This document shows, piece by piece, positions 24,778 through 30,264 of a stretch of DNA of 30,264 bases (positions within the stretch are counted from its first letter, which is position 1; the number at the start of each line of letters is the position of its first letter). The notes beneath the pieces were generated by a model that made no database searches, had not been told where the DNA came from, and was given only the letters and a program-made list of their open reading frames with translations. Origin of the DNA: an uncultured Lachnospiraceae bacterium (lineage in GTDB: Bacteria > Bacillota > Clostridia > Lachnospirales > Lachnospiraceae); the NCBI GenBank assembly GCA_910579085.1, contig CAJTRU010000006.1, positions 1 to 30,264 on the forward strand, written 5' to 3'. Position numbers and translations under genes: made by a program.

Positions 24778-24919
24778 TTCTATATTTTTTATAAAGCAGA
24801 CATGTCCTTGACATCGTGTCTAAAGATATCTATACTATTTTATGATTTCAGGCAATTTGGTTTTATACATATCTATTTTTATATATTGGAATTTTCTTAA
24901 AAGAAAGGACTGGTTTATT

Positions 24920-26020
24920 TTGTTAGAACATAAAGAACATTTTCATGGAAGTGACCTTGAAAAAATTGAAGCTGCATATGGTATTAAGAAAGAAGATATT
25001 ATAAGTTTTTCTGCTAATGTAAACCCTCTTGGAATTTCGTATAAGCTCAGGGAAGAACTTTCTTCACATATTGATGCAATTACTACTTATCCTGACAGGG
25101 AATACACATCCCTGCGTAAATGCATTGCAGAATATGCACACACAGATTACAGGAATATTCTTACAGGCAACGGTTCAACTGAACTTATTTCACTTGTTAT
25201 ACAGATTTTAAAACCTTCAAAAGCTTTAATTGCTGGCCCTACGTATTCTGAATATGAACACGAAATTTCACTTTATAACGGACGTTCACATTATTTCCGT
25301 TTACAGGAATATGATAATTTTAACTTAAACCTTGATACACTTGCTAAAGCACTGGATTCCCAAACAGATTTATTTGTAATCTGCAATCCAAATAACCCTA
25401 CATCCTCACAGATTGACAGGTCTGTTATGCGTAAAATACTTGATATTTGTAAGGAAAAAGGGATATTTGTAATGGTTGATGAAACGTATGTTGAATTTTC
25501 AGATGATTATGAAAACATTACTTCTATACCACTTACTGAATACTACAACAATATAATTATACTGCGCGGAATTTCTAAATTCTTTGCTGCCCCAGGACTC
25601 CGCCTTGGATATGCTGTATGCGGAAACCACCAGCTCCTTAAAGAAACCGCCAGCCGCAAAAACCCGTGGACTATTAACTCGCTTGCTGCAATTGCTGGTG
25701 AAATAATGTTTAATGATATGGAATATATACAGAAAACTAATGAACTGGTTTCTTCAGAACGCAAACGCATATGTGGGATTTTAGAAAAAGTTCCAGAAAT
25801 AAAATATTACAAACCAAATGCAAATTTTATACTGCTCCAGATATTAAAAGATAATATTACATCAGAGGATTTATTTGAGGCTGCAATTAAAAACGGATTA
25901 ATGATAAGGGACTGTTCAACATTCCCATTTCTTGATAATAAATTTATAAGATTTTGCTTTATGAAACCAGAAGAAAATGATAAACTTCTTAAAGTTATTA
26001 TAGAAACACTTCAAAAGTAA
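24920..26020 (+). CDS. CobD/HisC-like PLP-dependent aminotransferase
   Basis: The 366-residue fold-type I enzyme begins HFHGSDLEKIEAAYGI, which resembles threonine-phosphate decarboxylase (CobD), a cobalamin pathway enzyme. It also has CNPNNPTSSQ, VDETYVEF and the PLP lysine in LRGISKFFAAPGLRLGY (Lys220 here). HisC, histidinol-phosphate aminotransferase, is the alternative. The ATG at 24842 lacks a ribosome binding site; a TTG at 24920 has AAAGGA ten bases upstream and puts the start where relatives begin. No cobalamin or histidine genes are nearby, so the substrate is open. Confidence 0.85.
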   Translation: MLEHKEHFHGSDLEKIEAAYGIKKEDIISFSANVNPLGISYKLREELSSHIDAITTYPDREYTSLRKCIAEYAHTDYRNILTGNGSTELISLVIQILKPSKALIAGPTYSEYEHEISLYNGRSHYFRLQEYDNFNLNLDTLAKALDSQTDLFVICNPNNPTSSQIDRSVMRKILDICKEKGIFVMVDETYVEFSDDYENITSIPLTEYYNNIIILRGISKFFAAPGLRLGYAVCGNHQLLKETASRKNPWTINSLAAIAGEIMFNDMEYIQKTNELVSSERKRICGILEKVPEIKYYKPNANFILLQILKDNITSEDLFEAAIKNGLMIRDCSTFPFLDNKFIRFCFMKPEENDKLLKVIIETLQK

Positions 26021-26118
26021 TGTAAAACAGGGAGGTAAGGAACGTTTATACTGTACTTTACCTGCTATAAATACAGTATTTAATACTAATGTAAATACAA
26101 TTAATTTTATTTTATAAA

Positions 26119-26155
26119 AGCACCATACCATAACCTCCAAGGCAGGTATGGTGCT
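26119..26155 (-). terminator. Terminator of the CHAP-protein gene
   Basis: AGCACCATACC (26119-26129) pairs perfectly with GGTATGGTGCT (26145-26155). On the minus strand it is followed by TTTTATAAAAT. On the plus strand no T-run follows, so it mainly serves the 26204 gene. Confidence 0.85.
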
Positions 26156-26203
26156 ACATAATTATTAATTCTAAATAAACTTTAAATCAATGTTATTTTA
26201 AAA

Positions 26204-27757
26204 TTATATATTTGGTATTTCATTTCTTGAATTTGCATATCTTTTCTCGCCTATACCATACTTATAATAATGAAGCAAAAGTTCATATGGTGTCATTTTA
26301 CTTAAATCTCCATTTTTATCTTTATAATACTGTCCATAATAATATATAGATGAATTGCGCAGTTCATTTATTCCATACATATTGTAATGTATTGCTGCCT
26401 GAAGTAAATTCTTTTTACCATAAGCATTTGCGATATCACCATTATTATTCAAATAATATGAAGCTGAAAATACTGGTGAACTTTCTCTTTCTTCTTTATA
26501 TCCATAAGTAGTATAATGGTAAAATGCAAGTTCATAATTTTTAGCTCCATAGGCATTTGCAATATCACCGTGATTTTTCAAATAAAAAGAACCACAATAG
26601 CCTGGGCAGCCAATTCTGCCTTCTTTTACACCTTCATTTAACCAATGCTTATATAACATTTTTTCATCATATCCAAAAGCTTTTCTTACATCTTCATACA
26701 TATCAGCATAAAATCTTGCATTAAATGTAAGTATTTTCAGCTGGTCGTTACTTATAGTATCTGGAAATGTCACACATTGCATTGTAGAACCATAAGTCAT
26801 TTTATGAACTTGTTCATTTTTATAATTATTTGCAGAACCTGAATAAGCATATAAATAAATATGATACTGGTTTCCGCCTGTTGGCATGGACATTCTGTTA
26901 AATGTGTATGTAATATTTGACAAATTAGATGTAAATGAGTCAACTTTAGTTTTTCCAGTTAAAGTTGATTCAATAACTACTTTTGCAAGAGTTCCATTAC
27001 TAACAGAAAAAGAAAAACCAATACTGCCATTGTCAATACCATTAATAGTTACTGAATTAATAGATGGAACTGGGTCTTGTGCAGAACCTGGATTTGGTAC
27101 AGGGTTTGGATTTACAACAGGTCCTGGATTTGACACAACAGCATCAGTATAAGCAGGAACTCCATAGCCAAGTACTATAGAGTCATTTCTATTTTTGCTT
27201 GATTTCTTAACTGAATGAGGTTTTGTAGTAGTGTTATTTCCATCAACATAATAAACTTTACTATTATCTACAGAATATACAATTCCTACATGATGTGCTA
27301 CATTTCCTCCAGATGGTGCAATATAAATAATATCACCTTTTTGCGGAGTATACCCACTTGCCCTTGTTTTATATCTTCCCTGCTTTTTAAAAAAATTCAC
27401 TCCAGACTGGCAACTCGCGGTTTTAGGTACTATATTTCCGCTTATGCCACACTGGTTGGCACACCAGCTAACAAAAGTATGACACCAAGCATATTTTGTA
27501 TAACCTGGATTGGAAACTCTGCGGCCGTAATACCAGTCATTATATTTTATATCATCTGAATCTTTCTTTCGTTCAGCTGTACCTACTTGCGAAAGCGCCT
27601 TATCTGCAATGCTATCTCTCTGTGATGCTTCTGATTTCACTGCTCCAGCAATCACTGTAGTTAAAATGGTTGAAATAAGTGCTGTTATAAATATCCAGCC
27701 TTTTAAAAAATATAGTTTCTTTACATCTTGTTTTTCTGAATCATTTGTTTTTACCAT
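26204..27757 (-). CDS. Membrane-anchored CHAP-domain amidase with C-terminal repeats
   Basis: The 517-residue protein probably cuts peptidoglycan. A basic start and one hydrophobic segment (about 20-40) act as anchor or signal. The CHAP domain (about 48-200) has the nucleophile Cys92 in YAWCHTFVSWC and the His pair in AHHVGIVY (155/156). A Pro/Asn-rich linker (about 208-232) and an Ig/Fn3-like part follow. From about 350 there are four repeats of some 40-45 residues with FYLKNHGDIANAYG, HYTTYGYKEER and related forms. Such Tyr/Gly repeats occur in clostridial surface hydrolases. The ribosome binding site GGTGG is near the ATG. AT-rich base use differs from the housekeeping genes. Confidence 0.85.
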   Translation of the reverse strand: MVKTNDSEKQDVKKLYFLKGWIFITALISTILTTVIAGAVKSEASQRDSIADKALSQVGTAERKKDSDDIKYNDWYYGRRVSNPGYTKYAWCHTFVSWCANQCGISGNIVPKTASCQSGVNFFKKQGRYKTRASGYTPQKGDIIYIAPSGGNVAHHVGIVYSVDNSKVYYVDGNNTTTKPHSVKKSSKNRNDSIVLGYGVPAYTDAVVSNPGPVVNPNPVPNPGSAQDPVPSINSVTINGIDNGSIGFSFSVSNGTLAKVVIESTLTGKTKVDSFTSNLSNITYTFNRMSMPTGGNQYHIYLYAYSGSANNYKNEQVHKMTYGSTMQCVTFPDTISNDQLKILTFNARFYADMYEDVRKAFGYDEKMLYKHWLNEGVKEGRIGCPGYCGSFYLKNHGDIANAYGAKNYELAFYHYTTYGYKEERESSPVFSASYYLNNNGDIANAYGKKNLLQAAIHYNMYGINELRNSSIYYYGQYYKDKNGDLSKMTPYELLLHYYKYGIGEKRYANSRNEIPNI

Positions 27758-27985
27758 AAAACCACCATCCTTTTCATTATTATGTATGCCTTACAATTAA
27801 TATCTTTTCCGTGCAATATGTTTCCATATATTTTTTCTAAATATTATTGCTAAAACTATGGCCCACGTATAAGTCTTTTCAATGTTTTTTCACATAACAT
27901 TTTTATCATCTCCTGTTAAAATTTATATAATAATAAACCTAAATCACCAAAAACATTACTTTTATTTAATAAAACAAATTACATC

Positions 27986-30202
27986 TTAATTACCTGAAAC
28001 AATGCCATCATTGCATCCTGTGATTTCTCCTGTTTTATCTTGCGTTCCTTCAATTTTTGCAGTAGAAAAACAATCTAGTATTTGTCCTTCATTATATCCA
28101 GATATCCCTCCACAATAAATTGCCTCGTTCAATGCAGCTTTTATTTCCCCATTATTTACATTGCAATTTTTAATAATACCTTTTCCTTTATTATATCCAG
28201 CTACACCTCCTATCCTACAGCCAAACTTATTTGTACTGGCTGAAATAGAATTTACATTAGAATTAATAATTTTTCCATAATTATTTCCTATAATTCCTCC
28301 TCCATAACTGTACCTATTTACCAGCGAAATATTACCTGCGTTTATTGAACAATTCATAACACTTCCTGATTCTTTCTGTAAACCACATATTATACCACAT
28401 GTACCTCCATATGCATCTATATTTGATGTACAATTTCCCAATATACAATTTTGGATTTTACCATTATTACAAGATGCTATAATACCAACATTGTCAGATT
28501 TCAATTTTGTAACTATACAACTTTCAAACACCATATTTTCAACAGTTCCATTTTCTCCAATATAAGCAAATAATCCATCTTTAATTATAAGATTTGAAAT
28601 AGTAAATCCATTTCCATTATAATTGCCTTCAAATGGAAATTCTTCACTACATATTGCCTCAATTGTTTCATAACCGGCGTCTATATCTACAACTTGTTTA
28701 AAATAACATTCACTATTTATACCTACATTTTTAAGTTGCTCCAGGTTTTGTACTAAATAAGGGTCATTTTTTGAACCATTCCCACCAGCAAAACCATATA
28801 TGCCAGGTTCTGTGGTATATATTGGCTCTGGCGTATATATTGGCTCTGGCGTATACATTGGCTCTGGCGTATATATTGGTTCTGGTGTATACATTGGTTC
28901 TGGTGTATACATTGGTTCTGGCGTATATACCAGTTCTATATCTGGTAATTCCCCAGTATTATATGTACCAGTAATATTGAAACTTTTTGTTGTTTTATTG
29001 CCAGTCTTATTTGAAATAACTGTAAAGCCAGCTTTTCCACCCTGTTTTGCATTTTGTCCAGGATTTACAACTACAGAAGCATATTTTATACCTCCTATTG
29101 TATATAAATTTCCTGCACTAAATACACTATCCACAAGCATAGGCTGGTCTGAAATAAACGTAATTTTTCCTGGGTCATATTTTTCTGCATCAAGAATATT
29201 TCCATTCTGGTCTTTTGCAATGTATAAAAGATACCATGTATCTTTTGCAAAATTTAAAGGAAGCGATTTTTCAATTTTTGTCTGGTCTCCTCCGCTATTT
29301 ATAAATCCTGCCATCTCAATTGTATCTATAGCTTGTACCATACCAATTTGAACAGTTTCATTAATAGATGCCCCACTGTTTATATCAACACCTGATATAT
29401 ATATTTTTGCACCATATGTAAATTTTTCCAAACTATCATTGCTTTTTCTGATTATAATTTTTCCTGATGATTTATTAATATCTGTATTATCTGCACCTGT
29501 AATAGTCCAGTTAATATTAGCTGATGACCTTACAGAATTACCATTCTGGTCAATCACATCATAATAAATATATGCTTCTGTACAATTTTCATTTGTATAT
29601 GCTATTTTACTTTTTCCTGTAATAACAATGTCTATTTCATTTGTAATTTCTACTGTGTCATTTGGATTATAACTGTTGTCCGGATTGTTATATATATCAT
29701 CACTATCATAACTATTATCCAGAATATAATTATCATCATCATAACTATTGTCTGGTGTATATACTGGTTTTTGAGTAAATAATGGATTCAGAGTATAACT
29801 TGGTTTTTGGGTATAACTTGGATAATTATAGTCATCATTATTATCATAAGATGGGAAAATTACTGGATTAGGTTTGCTTTTAACTGTTACAATACAAGTA
29901 TATTTTTTTCTTGCATATTTTGCCGAAATTTTACAAGTACCTTTCTTTTTTGCCTTAATTATGCCTGTGTTTTTTCCAACACTTGCAATTTTTTTATTAC
30001 TGCTTGTCCATTTTGTTTTTAATCTTCTTCCTCCTTTAGTTAATTTAATAACTGTATAATTTCCAGTAACAAGTGTAGTCCTTGTTTTGTTAAGTTTTAC
30101 TTTGTAAGCTGCTTCTCCCTCTGGTGCAGGTAATACTTGCATTATTAAACATAAAACCAGTAATACCAGTAAAGTTTTTTTTAACATTCCTTTAATGTTC
30201 AT
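27986..30202 (-). CDS. Secreted surface protein: Big_2-like domain, Pro-rich spacer, GLUG repeats
   Basis: The 738-residue protein has a signal peptide (about 1-32, LLVLLVLCLIMQVLPAPEGEA). It then has a bacterial Ig-like Big_2 domain (about 33-108, with TKWTSSNKKIASVGKNTG and GTCKISAKY), and an Asp/Tyr/Asn-rich stretch. A middle part of unknown type follows, then seven YTPEP-type hexapeptides (about 425-465). GLUG-type repeats form the end: NVGIIASCNNGKIQNC, GGIIGNNYGKIINS, GGVAGYNKGKGIIKNC and GGISGYNEGQILDC. Big_2 and GLUG domains occur in adhesins. No LPxTG anchor is present, so attachment is unclear. AAGGGGG precedes the ATG, so the start is complete. Confidence 0.83.
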   Translation of the reverse strand: MNIKGMLKKTLLVLLVLCLIMQVLPAPEGEAAYKVKLNKTRTTLVTGNYTVIKLTKGGRRLKTKWTSSNKKIASVGKNTGIIKAKKKGTCKISAKYARKKYTCIVTVKSKPNPVIFPSYDNNDDYNYPSYTQKPSYTLNPLFTQKPVYTPDNSYDDDNYILDNSYDSDDIYNNPDNSYNPNDTVEITNEIDIVITGKSKIAYTNENCTEAYIYYDVIDQNGNSVRSSANINWTITGADNTDINKSSGKIIIRKSNDSLEKFTYGAKIYISGVDINSGASINETVQIGMVQAIDTIEMAGFINSGGDQTKIEKSLPLNFAKDTWYLLYIAKDQNGNILDAEKYDPGKITFISDQPMLVDSVFSAGNLYTIGGIKYASVVVNPGQNAKQGGKAGFTVISNKTGNKTTKSFNITGTYNTGELPDIELVYTPEPMYTPEPMYTPEPIYTPEPMYTPEPIYTPEPIYTTEPGIYGFAGGNGSKNDPYLVQNLEQLKNVGINSECYFKQVVDIDAGYETIEAICSEEFPFEGNYNGNGFTISNLIIKDGLFAYIGENGTVENMVFESCIVTKLKSDNVGIIASCNNGKIQNCILGNCTSNIDAYGGTCGIICGLQKESGSVMNCSINAGNISLVNRYSYGGGIIGNNYGKIINSNVNSISASTNKFGCRIGGVAGYNKGKGIIKNCNVNNGEIKAALNEAIYCGGISGYNEGQILDCFSTAKIEGTQDKTGEITGCNDGIVSGN
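28806..28931 (-). repeat. 18-bp tandem repeat coding for the Tyr-Thr-Pro-Glu-Pro spacer
   Basis: Seven units with an 18-base period encode YTPEP preceded by Met, Ile or Val; the last is YTTEP. Unit sequences are nearly identical, differing in third bases, which suggests slippage-driven change in copy number within the gene. Confidence 0.85.
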
Positions 30203-30264
30203 AAAATATCCCCCTTAAATATATTTTTTATTATTACTTTATGAGTTAATTATATATAATTTAA

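Noticed and set aside
23600..24800. CRISPR array or IS with transposase
   Set aside because: Repeats are long and inverted, not short and evenly spaced, and no transposase frame is present. No clear target duplication was found at the unit ends.
24673..24900. A 75-codon plus-strand frame before the CobD-like gene
   Set aside because: Its start lies in the arm of unit 2, it has no ribosome binding site, and its product has no recognisable feature.
27866..27894. Sigma-D type promoter before the CHAP gene (TGAA-N15-GCCATAGT on the minus strand)
   Set aside because: The -10 lacks the central G and A pattern of GCCGATAA, and the -35 has a mismatch. The match is too weak in such AT-rich DNA.

Overview
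The window looks like chromosomal DNA of a low-GC, motile member of the class Clostridia, most likely Lachnospiraceae. The evidence is AT-rich intergenic DNA, strong GGAGG-type ribosome binding sites with several TTG/GTG starts, a FabT-controlled type II fatty acid operon, a Bacillus-like mbl-flhO-flhP flagellar block and AT-rich surface-protein genes. Genus and species cannot be fixed from the sequence alone.

Layout. 1-122: end of a palindromic repeat that recurs at 23.6-24.8 kb. 226-1071 (+): CvfB-like S1 RNA-binding protein. 1147-10295 (all -): fatty acid synthesis operon, read in the order fabT-like marR, fabH, acpP, fabD, fabG, fabF, accB, fabZ, accC, accD, accA. It has a promoter and a FabT-type palindrome at the upstream end and a bidirectional terminator at the other. 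It encodes malonyl-CoA synthesis, malonyl transfer, condensation, ketoreduction and dehydration, but no enoyl-ACP reductase. Hairpins occupy several of the gaps between its genes.

10645-18437 (all -): mreB/mbl, flgF (flhO), flgG (flhP) and a single-domain FlgJ-type rod protein. A possible structured RNA with its own terminator follows, then recD2, comF, yvyF-like, cheX-like and cheY-like genes, closed by tandem terminators. This region joins cell shape, rod assembly, chemotaxis signalling and DNA repair or uptake functions.

18681-23543: mixed small transcription units: a small membrane protein (+), a Gly/Ser-rich protein of unknown function (-), an AraC-family regulator (+) behind a heavily folded leader, a single-pass membrane protein (-) and recJ (-).

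23544-24919: 1.4 kb without a credible gene. It is filled by two roughly 500-bp nested palindromic elements in opposite orientation. Each has matching ends, a long-hairpin core and a loop stem whose base pair changes in a compensating way between the copies. This is the most unusual structure in the window.

24920-30202: accessory genes: an orphan CobD/HisC-like PLP enzyme (+), a membrane-anchored CHAP amidase with C-terminal repeats (-), and a large secreted protein with a Big_2-like domain, a Tyr-Thr-Pro-Glu-Pro spacer and GLUG-type repeats (-).
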